Positions 27,699 to 37,041 of a stretch of 64,000 bases of DNA are shown here, in pieces. Position numbers and translations under genes: made by a program. Numbering within the stretch: the first letter of the stretch is position 1; every line of letters starts with the position of its first letter. The notes under the pieces are model-generated. The model worked only from the letters and a program-made list of their open reading frames with translations, was not told the DNA's origin and made no database searches. The stretch comes from Azotimanducus sp963663145 (GTDB taxonomy: Bacteria > Pseudomonadota > Gammaproteobacteria > Pseudomonadales > Azotimanducaceae), in contig OY760134.1 of NCBI GenBank assembly GCA_963663145.1, forward strand, positions 1,364,001 to 1,428,000, in the 5' to 3' direction.

Positions 27699-28230
27699 TC
27701 CCTCGGTGAGGCGGCCGTATCAACACCCGGCTGCCGAGTCGGGCACAAGCACACCGGGTTTCACACTCATTGAATTGCTGATAGTTGTGGCGATTCTGGC
27801 CATAGTTGCGGCACTCATAGTGCCCAATATAGGCGTTGAGCGCCGCGTGAAGCTGCATACAGAAGCGGAACGGCTTGTCCGGGCGATCGAATTGGCGCGC
27901 GTCGCTGCAGTCACGCAAAACCGTCAATGGGGGCTTCGAATTCTTGCCGATGGTTATGCTTTTGAGCAGTTCGAGTCTGAACGCAAGCGGTGGCGGCGAG
28001 ATGAATCGGCACTGTTCGAGCCGCGCTCATTGCCGGAAGGCTTCGATCTTTCCTTAAGCGTAGAATCGCGATTAGTTCAGTATCCGCAAGCTCGCAAGTC
28101 GCCATCTGTTCTGATTCTCTCCAGCGGAGAAATGACCCCGTTTTCGATTGAGATTTTCTCCTTGAGCTTGGAGAATTCATGCACCATCAGCTCGGATGGA
28201 ATGGCGCGCACGGGGTACGCATGCGTTTGA
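27670..28230 (+). CDS. gspH: Type II secretion minor pseudopilin GspH
   Basis: 186 aa from ATG 27670, which has GAAGG five bases upstream; the frame is open from 27601, but that part lies wholly inside gspG. Prepilin motif TPGFTLIELLIVVAILA follows an unusually long leader of about 35 residues. The remainder is a GspH/FimT-type globular domain. Overlaps gspG by 29 bp and gspI by 10 bp. Confidence 0.85.
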   Translation: MPTSTTKIFDPSVRRPYQHPAAESGTSTPGFTLIELLIVVAILAIVAALIVPNIGVERRVKLHTEAERLVRAIELARVAAVTQNRQWGLRILADGYAFEQFESERKRWRRDESALFEPRSLPEGFDLSLSVESRLVQYPQARKSPSVLILSSGEMTPFSIEIFSLSLENSCTISSDGMARTGYACV

Positions 28231-28604
28231 ACTTTGGTTTTACCCTCATCGAACTGCTCGTAGCACTGCTGGTGCTCGCAATCGCCATGAGTATGTTCGG
28301 GAACGCGACCAGCGGCTCTTTGCGTTCTCTTGAGCGATTGGAGATGAGAAACATAGCGGGCTGGGTGGCCGCCAATGAACTGAGCATCATGCGTCTTGAG
28401 CGTCGGGTCAATCAGGAGCCGATGAGCACCGGAACACGTCGAACGCTCACCCGTATGGCTGGTCGCGATTGGGAAGTACAAAGCACTTTACGGCCCACAA
28501 GCCACCCTTGGTTGCGGCGTGTGGAAGTAAGGGTGAGACCGGCCGAGTCGCGAGGCATTGAAGATTGGTCCACGACACTTGTCGGCTATGTGGGTCGATA
28601 CTGA
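28221..28604 (+). CDS. gspI: Type II secretion minor pseudopilin GspI
   Basis: 127 aa from ATG 28221, giving a short leader MRLNFG before FTLIELLVALLVLAIAMSM. An upstream in-frame start at 28179 would add 14 residues and overlap gspH more deeply. The NELSIMRLER segment after the first helix is typical of GspI. Forms the tip complex with GspJ and GspK. Confidence 0.88.
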   Translation: MRLNFGFTLIELLVALLVLAIAMSMFGNATSGSLRSLERLEMRNIAGWVAANELSIMRLERRVNQEPMSTGTRRTLTRMAGRDWEVQSTLRPTSHPWLRRVEVRVRPAESRGIEDWSTTLVGYVGRY

Positions 28605-28613
28605 GAATTGAAT

Positions 28614-29303
28614 ATGTCAATTCGTCAAACACATGGATTCACACTTCTCGAAGTGCTTATCGCCTTGGCGATTTTCAGCTTGGTGTCCATGACGGCTGGA
28701 TCGCTGCTCTATCAGGCCGTGGAAGCCCAAAGTGTCTCTACTCGGCTTGCAGACCGCCTTGTGGACACGGAACGAGGGTTAGGGCGCCTGAGCCGAGATG
28801 TCGCGCAGCATGTTCCTAGGGAAGTGCGCGATGAATTTGGTGATGCGATGCCCGCCTTGCTGATCAGTTCAGATAGCCTTGAATTTACTCGACGTGGATG
28901 GGCAAATCCGGCGCAGCACCCACGCAGCGAGCTGCAGAGGGTGCGCTACTGGGTGGAAGAGGACGCACTTCGCCGCGCCTATTGGGATGTCCTTGATCGA
29001 GCCTTGGATTCGGCCGCAAAGATTCAAACGGTCATTGACAGGGTATCTTGGGTGGCTTTTGAACCCGTCACCGCTTCGCAAGTCCTCACCGGCGAATCCA
29101 TCCGGCATCTTGGCGATGATGTTGAAGAGCCGCCAATAGGTTTACGTATTAGCCTGCAAATGAATGGGTATGGCGAGCTGGTTCGAATCATCGAACTTCC
29201 GGGAAACCCTGCCGAGATGAGCGGTTCGGAACCGGAAACACCGCGTGAAGCTGGGACGACACCAGACGCGGTCGGGTCGGAAGGTGAAGACCAAAATGGC
29301 TAG
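28614..29303 (+). CDS. gspJ: Type II secretion minor pseudopilin GspJ
   Basis: 229 aa from ATG 28614 (an in-frame TTG six bases earlier is a weaker option). Prepilin motif THGFTLLEVLIALAIFSL. The body matches GspJ (RLADRLVDTERGLGRLSRDV and a beta-rich C-terminal part). The C-terminus extends in a Glu/Pro/Gly-rich tail beyond the globular domain. Overlaps gspK by 8 bp. Confidence 0.9.
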   Translation: MSIRQTHGFTLLEVLIALAIFSLVSMTAGSLLYQAVEAQSVSTRLADRLVDTERGLGRLSRDVAQHVPREVRDEFGDAMPALLISSDSLEFTRRGWANPAQHPRSELQRVRYWVEEDALRRAYWDVLDRALDSAAKIQTVIDRVSWVAFEPVTASQVLTGESIRHLGDDVEEPPIGLRISLQMNGYGELVRIIELPGNPAEMSGSEPETPREAGTTPDAVGSEGEDQNG

Positions 29304-30195
29304 CGTCCGCGAAGAACAAGGCGGCGTGGTGCTTATCAGTGTGCTGGCGATTACCGCCGTGATTGCGGCCATCGCTTGGCAGATGGTGTCCCGACAATCC
29401 TTGGTGGTTGCGGGCATGAGTTCCGCGAGCTTTAGCCTTCAAGCCCAAGAGTACTTGATCGGTGCCGAACACTATGCGAAACAGCTGCTCGTGGAGGACT
29501 GGCAGGACGAAGATTCGAGAGCTTTTGATTCCGAAGTCGAGGACTGGGCGGCGGAACGCCCACCCTTTAGGATACCCGGCGGTACGATTGAGATGCGTGT
29601 CTGGGATTTGCAATCGAGATTTAACCTCAATGCCATGGAATCTCAGCAGGCCGCGTTCCAAGGGGTTCTGGATGCGCACAAGATTCCGTTCGCAGTGGCT
29701 TCAGAGTGGCTCGATTGGATCGACGAGGATCTCGAATCACGGACTCCTGGCGCGGAAGACTTGGAGCTGCTGTTGCGCGAACCCGCGCTTCGCAGCGCAA
29801 ATACGCTTGCAGCCCACGCAAGCGAGCTGCGCGTTCTTCCGTCAATGATTGAAGTGCCCTATGGGGACATCGAACCGCTCATCATCGCACTGCCGAGCAC
29901 AAGCTTGGAAATCAACATCAATACGGTCGAGCCGGAACTTCTTGAAGCTCTCGGCATCTCTTCGGCTATTGCTAAATCCATTGCCTCGGAGGAGCGCAAA
30001 TTCACCAGTCTCGATGAGGTGGCAGCGCTTGAAGCAGGGCAGGGGAGCGAGTTCTTCGTCGTCACCAGCAAGTATTTCGGAATATGGGCGGAAGTTGAAA
30101 TCGGGGGGAACCGTGCGCGAATGGAAAGTTGGCTCTACCGAAATCCGGATGATGGAAGCGTGCATCTGCTCGGTCGCAATCTGGAGAGCGTCTGA
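29296..30195 (+). CDS. gspK: Type II secretion minor pseudopilin GspK
   Basis: 299 aa from ATG 29296, with AGGTGAAG upstream; a GTG start at 29245 is less likely. The N-terminal helix QGGVVLISVLAITAVIAAI lacks the usual Glu +5, as expected for the tip subunit GspK. The large alpha domain (WLDWIDEDLE) and the second domain (NINTVEPELLEALG) follow. The stop overlaps the gspL start by one base. Confidence 0.93.
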   Translation: MASVREEQGGVVLISVLAITAVIAAIAWQMVSRQSLVVAGMSSASFSLQAQEYLIGAEHYAKQLLVEDWQDEDSRAFDSEVEDWAAERPPFRIPGGTIEMRVWDLQSRFNLNAMESQQAAFQGVLDAHKIPFAVASEWLDWIDEDLESRTPGAEDLELLLREPALRSANTLAAHASELRVLPSMIEVPYGDIEPLIIALPSTSLEININTVEPELLEALGISSAIAKSIASEERKFTSLDEVAALEAGQGSEFFVVTSKYFGIWAEVEIGGNRARMESWLYRNPDDGSVHLLGRNLESV

Positions 30196-31400
30196 TGTTC
30201 TTTATCTGGTTTGATGATATGAGCGAGTTGGGTACGGGCGCATTCACCCGTAGGGAATGGCGTTGGTGTCGAACCGGGCCGGGCTCGCGCGTCGAGGGAA
30301 GCGGAGACCTCGAAAAAATTGCAGATTTGCTAACTTCCCAAGACGATGAGGTGAACTTGTTGCTCGCGGCCCGTGAGTGCGTTCATCTACAGCTCAAGGT
30401 GCCTCCCATGAGTGCCCGTAGCCTCAAGCAGGCCTTGCCCTTCATCGCCGAGGAGCAGGTGGCACAGCCTGTGGAGCGCATGCACTTCGCCATGGGAGAA
30501 CGGCGGGGTGAATATACGGCTTGCTTGGGAATATCCAAATCGCTGTTGCGCCATCTTCTTGAAATCCTCTCTCAATACGGCATTTCGCCGACGGCCGCAT
30601 ACTCGGACGCGAGCTTGCTGCGTATCAGAGAAGGAAGCGTTGGCATGTTGTTGGATGGGGAGAGAGCACTTGTGCGCACCGCCAACCTCAGCTTAGAGGC
30701 GTCACGCCAGGATGTTTGCAACTATTTGGACTCTATCGTTCAGGAGTTCGGGGAGCCAAGCTCTGAATTGACCATTGAGGTGATTTCAGATGAAAGTGCT
30801 CACATACCTGATGGACTTGCCGAATCCTCGGCGAAGATCACGCAAAGGAGGATTTCCCGAGGCCCCTTGGCGGAGCTACTTTCCACACAGCTTTCTGAAA
30901 TCAATCTCTTGGTATCAGAGTTTGAACCGGGAACAGCCAAGAAACGCAACGGCGTATGGAGACTGCCCATTGCGCTGGCCGCAAGTTTCTTAGCGTTGAT
31001 TATCGCTTCTCACCTGAGTGTTGGATTGATTGAGCTCAATCGTAGCCAAGCACTACAAATGGAAGCGCTTAGTTTCGTTGAAGGCGCGACATCTCCAGAC
31101 GAGGTCGTCAGACTCATTCATCGTGAGCAGGGAACGCGCAGCCAAGAAACACGCGATTTCCTTATCCTGCTCGCGCAGATATCGAAGGTTTCCGCGGGGC
31201 GCGGGGCGAATCTCAGAACACTTTCTTATCAGTCGGGTTCTGGGGTAATCGACATAGAGGTTTTGGTTGCCGACTACGACGCTCTCGACGCATTTTCGAA
31301 TGATGCCCAGAGCGCCTTTCGGCAAGCTGATATGCTCGGCGCGACACAGACAGGGGAGGGCGTGCGCGCCCGCCTCAGGCTATTAGGGGTGGGGCAATGA
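30195..31400 (+). CDS. gspL: Type II secretion protein GspL
   Basis: 401-aa bitopic protein. The cytoplasmic actin-like domain (residues about 1-250; it recruits GspE) includes LKQALPFIAEEQV. One membrane helix lies near residues 255-278, followed by a periplasmic ferredoxin-like domain. It holds GspE to the membrane and pairs with GspM. Confidence 0.9.
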   Translation: MFFIWFDDMSELGTGAFTRREWRWCRTGPGSRVEGSGDLEKIADLLTSQDDEVNLLLAARECVHLQLKVPPMSARSLKQALPFIAEEQVAQPVERMHFAMGERRGEYTACLGISKSLLRHLLEILSQYGISPTAAYSDASLLRIREGSVGMLLDGERALVRTANLSLEASRQDVCNYLDSIVQEFGEPSSELTIEVISDESAHIPDGLAESSAKITQRRISRGPLAELLSTQLSEINLLVSEFEPGTAKKRNGVWRLPIALAASFLALIIASHLSVGLIELNRSQALQMEALSFVEGATSPDEVVRLIHREQGTRSQETRDFLILLAQISKVSAGRGANLRTLSYQSGSGVIDIEVLVADYDALDAFSNDAQSAFRQADMLGATQTGEGVRARLRLLGVGQ

Positions 31401-31888
31401 ACGACAAGAGCTTGCTTTCTATCAAACCCTTGAGAAGCGCGCAGGTGAGGCTCAAAGGCTGGCTGCTCGGCCGGGGTGCGCGGGAGCGTGTTCTGATTCT
31501 TATGGCCTTCTTCACCTTGGGTCTATGGCTTCTGTGGGCAATCCTGCTCATACCAATCGAACAATGGAAGGACGATGCCCAACGCGAAACGGGCGCTTGG
31601 GAACGGAGGCTCAGTTGGCTTGAGACGCAGCCTAGGAGCGAAACACGCAGCGAGCTTCGGCCGAGCGTCTTGACCACATCCATAGGCAATTGCGGGCTGC
31701 AGCTCTTAAGGGTGAATCAAGAAAGCGAGGCCATACTCGTCACTCTCCAGGAGCAATCATTCGAATGTGTGCTCGATTGGCTTATTCGCGTGGAAACAGG
31801 CCACGGCATACAAGTTGAGCAATTGCGTCTTCAAGCAGGGCAACGCGCCGGCAGTGTGAGCGGCACTCTACGTTTCCGAGGCGGCTAG
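31397..31888 (+). CDS. gspM: Type II secretion protein GspM
   Basis: 163-aa bitopic protein: a short cytoplasmic N-terminus, one helix (VLILMAFFTLGLWLLWAIL, residues about 32-52) and a small periplasmic domain. ATGA overlap with gspL. Last gene of the operon; no gspN follows, and gspC and gspD are not in the window. Confidence 0.86.
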   Translation: MNDKSLLSIKPLRSAQVRLKGWLLGRGARERVLILMAFFTLGLWLLWAILLIPIEQWKDDAQRETGAWERRLSWLETQPRSETRSELRPSVLTTSIGNCGLQLLRVNQESEAILVTLQEQSFECVLDWLIRVETGHGIQVEQLRLQAGQRAGSVSGTLRFRGG

Positions 31889-32066
31889 CCGAAGAAAAGG
31901 TTTGCTATCCCCAACCCGAGTATGGCAGTTCTTTGCCTTCTTGACAGTATTTAACATAATATAGATTATGCGACAATAGATCGGCACACAGGCAAAGCTC
32001 ATTCGGCGCTCATGCCGAGAAGTCAAGCCGATCAACAAACTTGCGGAGAACGATTCGGCAGAATAT

Positions 32067-32384
32067 TCAGTTGGAGTCTAGCTCCTCACAACCAGCGGCT
32101 GCATACTCGGCCTCCGTGGGAACATCTCCTGCCTCAATTTTTTGCAGGAATTCTCGAAGCGCCCGGGCCTCACCGCGAGATATGATTTGTACAGTCGCCT
32201 CTCGGTCCACCGGCGTCAGATCGCCAAAGCACCGTTTCAACACCATTGAAATATCCGCGCTGACTGCTTCAATCGGTAAATGCTCTATAGATTCAACGTT
32301 GGGCTGCTCAAACTTGAAGCTATACGACCAAGCGCAACCGGACAATACAAGTATGGTTATCAAGCCTAATTGTGCTCGTAACAT
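32067..32384 (-). CDS. Small putative lipoprotein, unknown function
   Basis: 105 aa from ATG 32384 (a start at 32414 adds ten residues before the signal peptide). A signal peptide runs to a lipobox, TILVLSGC, so Cys 17 should be lipidated. The mature part is 89 residues, acidic, with no recognised domain. It is separated from gspM by 178 bp, in which I see only a short hairpin, CGGC/GCCG near 32010. I do not recognise the family. Confidence 0.6.
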   Translation of the reverse strand: MLRAQLGLITILVLSGCAWSYSFKFEQPNVESIEHLPIEAVSADISMVLKRCFGDLTPVDREATVQIISRGEARALREFLQKIEAGDVPTEAEYAAAGCEELDSN

Positions 32385-32454
32385 GAGCTGCCGTACTCTC
32401 CGTTGTGATTCCAACTATCGCGATCCTTACCACTAGAACATGAGTTTAGGCCAA

Positions 32455-32847
32455 TCATTTGCGTTTCCAATGCGGTGGGAATCGTATCCACGCCCAGACA
32501 ACAAGCAATCCAAATGCCGTATAGGAAGCGGTGAAAACCCAAGTAGGTGCCTCAATGTAGAGTATTCGATGCAGCCAGTGCTCGATGAAGCTACCTTCGT
32601 AAGTTGAGAGAGCGCTGCTTGCGCGTAGCTGCATCTCAAGTACAGTGAGTGGGCAAATGATGTCGAGCCAAGACTGCGCTACAACAACGCCAATAGCTCC
32701 GAGGTGCGCGCATCGAAACCATAGGTGACGCGTCCAATTCCAGCCGCGAAAGCCACCAATGATCGTGAAGATGAGCGTACCCACAACAAAGGCAACAAAC
32801 AGCGCATGCGCGATCAGAACGATATCGGCTAATTGTGCTGCTGTCAT
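32455..32847 (-). CDS. DUF2784-type membrane protein
   Basis: 130-aa protein with about four membrane helices: LADIVLIAHALFVAFVVGTL, an Ala/Gly/Val helix after the WTRHLWFRCAHLG turn, and two C-terminal segments. The pattern, with ICPLTVLE and the conserved W and H residues, matches DUF2784. Function unknown. Divergent from the cytochrome b561 gene: the two starts are 44 bp apart. Confidence 0.78.
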   Translation of the reverse strand: MTAAQLADIVLIAHALFVAFVVGTLIFTIIGGFRGWNWTRHLWFRCAHLGAIGVVVAQSWLDIICPLTVLEMQLRASSALSTYEGSFIEHWLHRILYIEAPTWVFTASYTAFGLLVVWAWIRFPPHWKRK

Positions 32848-32891
32848 GCTGCTATAGTCGCCTCTACCAAGTCTCTGTTGAGAATAGCACC

Positions 32892-33440
32892 ATGGCGATC
32901 AAGAATAGCGCATTGGCCTATGGGTGGCCGGCGCAAATATTGCATTGGGGCGTCGTCGTGTTGGTAATCACCCAGTTTGTATTGGCCAATATGGCCGAAT
33001 CTGCCGATTCAAGAATGGAAACCTTCATTCTCTTTGCCAGACACAAGTCGATCGGCATCACCATTTTCGCGCTGGCCATCATCCGACTGGTGTGGCGATT
33101 CTTCAACGATCAACCCGCCTTGCCGCTTGGAATGCCAAGTTGGCAGCGGAATCTTGCCAAAACGACGCACTGGCTTCTCTATGCGTTGATTATCCTCATG
33201 CCAATCACCGGCGTGCTCGGCTCGGCCGCAAACAACTTCCCGGTTACTTGGTTCGGCATCTTCACCTTGCCGGCCTTTATCGGTCCAAACGAAGCCTTGG
33301 CGGAACGCCTGCACGACCTCCACGGCTTGCTGGCCGGCTGTTTGGCATTGCTCGCCGCCCTGCACCTTTTGGCAGCCCTAAAGCACCATTTCTTCAATCG
33401 GGACGATGTACTGCGGCGGATGCTTTGGAAACCAAAATGA
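32892..33440 (+). CDS. Cytochrome b561-family protein
   Basis: 182-aa four-helix di-heme b protein in the inner membrane, moving electrons from quinol. Haem ligand candidates are His in ILHWGVV, RHKSIG, TTHWLLYALI and LHDLHGLLAG. ATG 32892 is chosen (MAIKNSALAYGWPAQILHW); a start 57 bp earlier overlaps DUF2784 and is unlikely. The stop overlaps the YceI-family gene start (ATGA). b561-YceI pairs are common in gammaproteobacteria, and an isoprenoid-quinone link has been proposed for them. Confidence 0.92.
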   Translation: MAIKNSALAYGWPAQILHWGVVVLVITQFVLANMAESADSRMETFILFARHKSIGITIFALAIIRLVWRFFNDQPALPLGMPSWQRNLAKTTHWLLYALIILMPITGVLGSAANNFPVTWFGIFTLPAFIGPNEALAERLHDLHGLLAGCLALLAALHLLAALKHHFFNRDDVLRRMLWKPK

Positions 33441-34027
33441 TCAAGGCGTGTCGTATATTGGGTGTGGCTTCGCTGTTCTTTGCCATCATTGGCTTTTCGT
33501 GCGCCCATGCAGAGCCTGCCCCTTGGAGTATTGACTATAGGCAAAGCAAGGTCAGTTTCTTCGCTAGGCAAGCGGGTGCCGAGTTCGAAGGTCATTGGGC
33601 CCGGTGGAGGGCGGAGGTGAGGTTTGACCCGCAACACCTCGCGCAAAGCCATGCCATCGCGAATTTCCACGTCGCTTCGGTGGCAACCTTTGACGCTGAA
33701 CGCGATGCGACGCTTCAAGACCCGGAATGGTTCGATGGAGAGGCACATCCGATCGCTCGGTTCAAAGCCAATGAATTTGGGATGAGACCCGAGGGGAGAT
33801 TTATTGCCGCATCCGAGCTTGAAGTGAAGGGCTTGCGAACCCCCCTCACCTTTGAGTTCGAAGTTCGTGAAGAAGATGGATTTACGGTGCTCGAAGGCGA
33901 GGCCGAAATTGACCGGCTCGCTGCAGGTATAGGCACGGGAGAGTGGCTCGATACGGCTTGGATTGGCCAATTCGTGCGCGTTGAGGTTATCCTTTACGCG
34001 ACCATCCCAATGAGTTCCTCAAACTAA
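33437..34027 (+). CDS. YceI-family periplasmic protein
   Basis: 196 aa with a signal peptide ending near SCAHA (residue 25), followed by a lipocalin-like YceI beta-barrel (WSIDYRQSKVSFFARQAGAEFEG...). Family members bind polyisoprenoid lipids. Coupled to the upstream cytochrome b561 by ATGA. The next gene, pyrB, starts at the base after its stop, so pyrB may be co-transcribed. Confidence 0.9.
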   Translation: MIKACRILGVASLFFAIIGFSCAHAEPAPWSIDYRQSKVSFFARQAGAEFEGHWARWRAEVRFDPQHLAQSHAIANFHVASVATFDAERDATLQDPEWFDGEAHPIARFKANEFGMRPEGRFIAASELEVKGLRTPLTFEFEVREEDGFTVLEGEAEIDRLAAGIGTGEWLDTAWIGQFVRVEVILYATIPMSSSN

Positions 34028-35044
34028 ATGGAATTTCGTGGCGGCCACGTACTCTCGGTTGATCAGTTCAACCGAGAGGATGTGCAGCGGGTGTTTGAAG
34101 TCGCCCGCAAGATGCTTCCCTTCAGTCAGAGAAAGCTGGTGACGCGAGTGCTTGAGGGGGCGGTACTGGGCAATATTTTCTTTGAACCAAGTACAAGGAC
34201 TCGAATCTCATTTGGCAGCGCCTTCAATCTCTTAGGGGGTAATGTTCGAGACACGACCAGCGAAGAAAGCTTATCGCTCGCCAAGGGTGAAAACCTGCAG
34301 GATACCGCCAGTGTGCTTTCCGGCTATTGCGACGTATTGGTCATGCGCCATCCGAATGAAGGGGCGGTAGCGGACTTTAGCAAGCAGAGCCGTGTTCCGG
34401 TGATCAATGGGGGTGATGGCGCCAACGAACATCCATCGCAGGGATTGCTGGATTTATTCACGCTCGATCAGGAGATGTGCGCCAAGGGTAAAAGTGTTGA
34501 TGGCATGCGCATCGCCGTAGTCGGGGACCTTCGGTTTGGCCGCGCTGTTCGCTCTCTCTGCGGCTTGCTTGCGGTGTTCGATGCGCTTGATATACGGCTC
34601 ATATCTCCTCAAGAGCTTCAGCTTCCTGAAGGTCTCAAACACAAGCTGCAGCGCAAAGGCCACAGCATTCAAGAGTTCGATGCGCTAGAGCCCGGGATAG
34701 CCGCCTGCGATGCGGTTTACATGACTAGAATCCAAACCGAGCGATTCGAATCAAAGAAGATGGCTGATCTCTATCGCGGGCGCCTACGCCTCGACCGAAA
34801 GACTTACGAAGCGGTGTGCGAGCCCGAAACCATCATCATGCATCCCCTACCCCGCGATTCACGACGAAAAGCGCGTGAACTCGACGAGGACCTCAACCCC
34901 AACCCCAACCTTGCGATTTTTCGTCAGACCGATAATGGATTGGCGGTACGCATGGCACTTTTTGCGCTCATTCTTGATGTTATCGACACATTTGAGCACA
35001 ACGCCCGACCCGTGCCCTGGTATGGAGGGGCGCGGGAAGTTTAA
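34028..35044 (+). CDS. pyrB: Aspartate carbamoyltransferase
   Basis: Second step of pyrimidine synthesis: carbamoyl phosphate plus aspartate to carbamoyl aspartate. 338 aa, longer than the 311 of E. coli. The carbamoyl-phosphate motif FFEPSTRTR, GGDGANEHPSQGLLDL and MHPLPRDS are intact. No pyrI regulatory gene and no pyrC-like partner follow. The ATG directly follows the YceI stop. Confidence 0.94.
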   Translation: MEFRGGHVLSVDQFNREDVQRVFEVARKMLPFSQRKLVTRVLEGAVLGNIFFEPSTRTRISFGSAFNLLGGNVRDTTSEESLSLAKGENLQDTASVLSGYCDVLVMRHPNEGAVADFSKQSRVPVINGGDGANEHPSQGLLDLFTLDQEMCAKGKSVDGMRIAVVGDLRFGRAVRSLCGLLAVFDALDIRLISPQELQLPEGLKHKLQRKGHSIQEFDALEPGIAACDAVYMTRIQTERFESKKMADLYRGRLRLDRKTYEAVCEPETIIMHPLPRDSRRKARELDEDLNPNPNLAIFRQTDNGLAVRMALFALILDVIDTFEHNARPVPWYGGAREV

Positions 35045-35132
35045 AAGCGGGATGGTTGTGATTCGTAGCGAAGTGACGCTTGGGCAGTCTTCGGTGCAAT
35101 CCTCTTGTAGGGCTTGAAGCCCGGTATCGAAG

Positions 35133-36058
35133 CTATAGCGATTCTTCGAATTCAGGCAGTGCCTTGAAGAGGTCCGCAACCAAACCGTAGTCGGCGACTT
35201 GGAAAATTGGTGCCTCTTCGTCCTTGTTGATGGCGACAATAACCTTGGAATCTTTCATGCCTGCCAGATGCTGAATGGCTCCGGAGATACCCACTGCGAT
35301 ATAGAGTTCTGGTGCAACGATCTTGCCGGTCTGGCCGACCTGCATATCGTTGGGCACGAATCCTGCGTCCACGGCGGCGCGCGATGCACCTATGGCCGCC
35401 CCAAGCTTGTCAGCAATGCCTTCCAAGAGCTTGAAATTCTCGCCATTTTGCATGCCTCGACCGCCTGAGATCACCACGCCGGCAGATGTCAATTCTGGTC
35501 GCTCCGATTGTCCAAGCTCCTCGCCAACGAATTCGGAATCTCCACTTGCGGCGCCGCCAGCGTAATCTTCGATGGGAGCTGGCCCGGCCTCGCCCTCCAC
35601 CGCATCGAATCCGGTACCCCTGACGGAGATGACCTTGATGGGGTCCTTGGAGCGTACTGTCGCGATGGCGTTGCCTGCATAGATGGGACGCTGGAATGTG
35701 TCTTCGCCTGTCACGCCGGTAATGTCTGAAATCTGCGCCACATCAAGCTTGGCCGCCACTCTGGGGGTAAAGTTCTTGCCGGTGGTCGTGTGTGCGGCAA
35801 GTATGTGCGAACAATCGGAACCCGCTTGTGCCACCAGATCGGCCATCGGCTCCGCCAGATGATGCGTGTACTGGGGATCGTCGGCGAGAAGTACGCGAGA
35901 GATGCCCGGTATGGCGGCGGCCTGCTCGGCGACGCCGCGGCAATCGCTGCCCGCGACCAGCAAGGCGACATCGCCACCGATCTCACTGGCGGCTTGGATA
36001 ACAACCCGCGTGACCGGTTTTAGATTCTGGTTATCGTGTTCTGCTATACACAGGATGC

Positions 36059-36062
<4 letters not shown>
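35133..36062 (-). CDS. etfA: Electron transfer flavoprotein alpha subunit
   Basis: 309-aa FAD-binding subunit that takes electrons from acyl-CoA dehydrogenases and passes them to ETF-QO. The C-terminal FAD domain shows VISGGRGMQ, GASRAAVDAGFVPNDMQVGQTG and PELYIAVGISGAIQHLAGM. ATGA overlap with etfB. Convergent with pyrB: 88 bp without a clear terminator. Confidence 0.97.
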
Positions 36063-36811
<749 letters not shown>

Positions 36812-36847
36812 AGACTCCTCGATTGATGCTTGTGGCGAAACGAATTC

Positions 36848-36865
36848 AAGGCCACTTCAGGCCTT
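36848..36865. promoter_or_regulatory. Inverted repeat in the etfBA / ETF-QO divergent region
   Basis: AAGGCC (36848-36853), six bases, then GGCCTT (36860-36865), in the 230-bp intergenic region between divergent genes whose products act together. It is a candidate operator for a shared regulator; no regulator gene is nearby. The rest of the gap shows no clear promoter boxes. Confidence 0.3.
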
Positions 36866-37041
36866 CGCAATCGACCACATACTCATAAACGATGCATTTT
36901 CCCTTGATTGGGCATGCGAATCAAGGACGGGCTTCCCGCTTCACAGCAACCTCTATGCTCGGTTCTACTTGTCAGAGAATAAGGCCGATTGCTCTCCACC
37001 TCATGCGATACTGCCACTTGTTGCCTTGGCTGGAATCCTAG

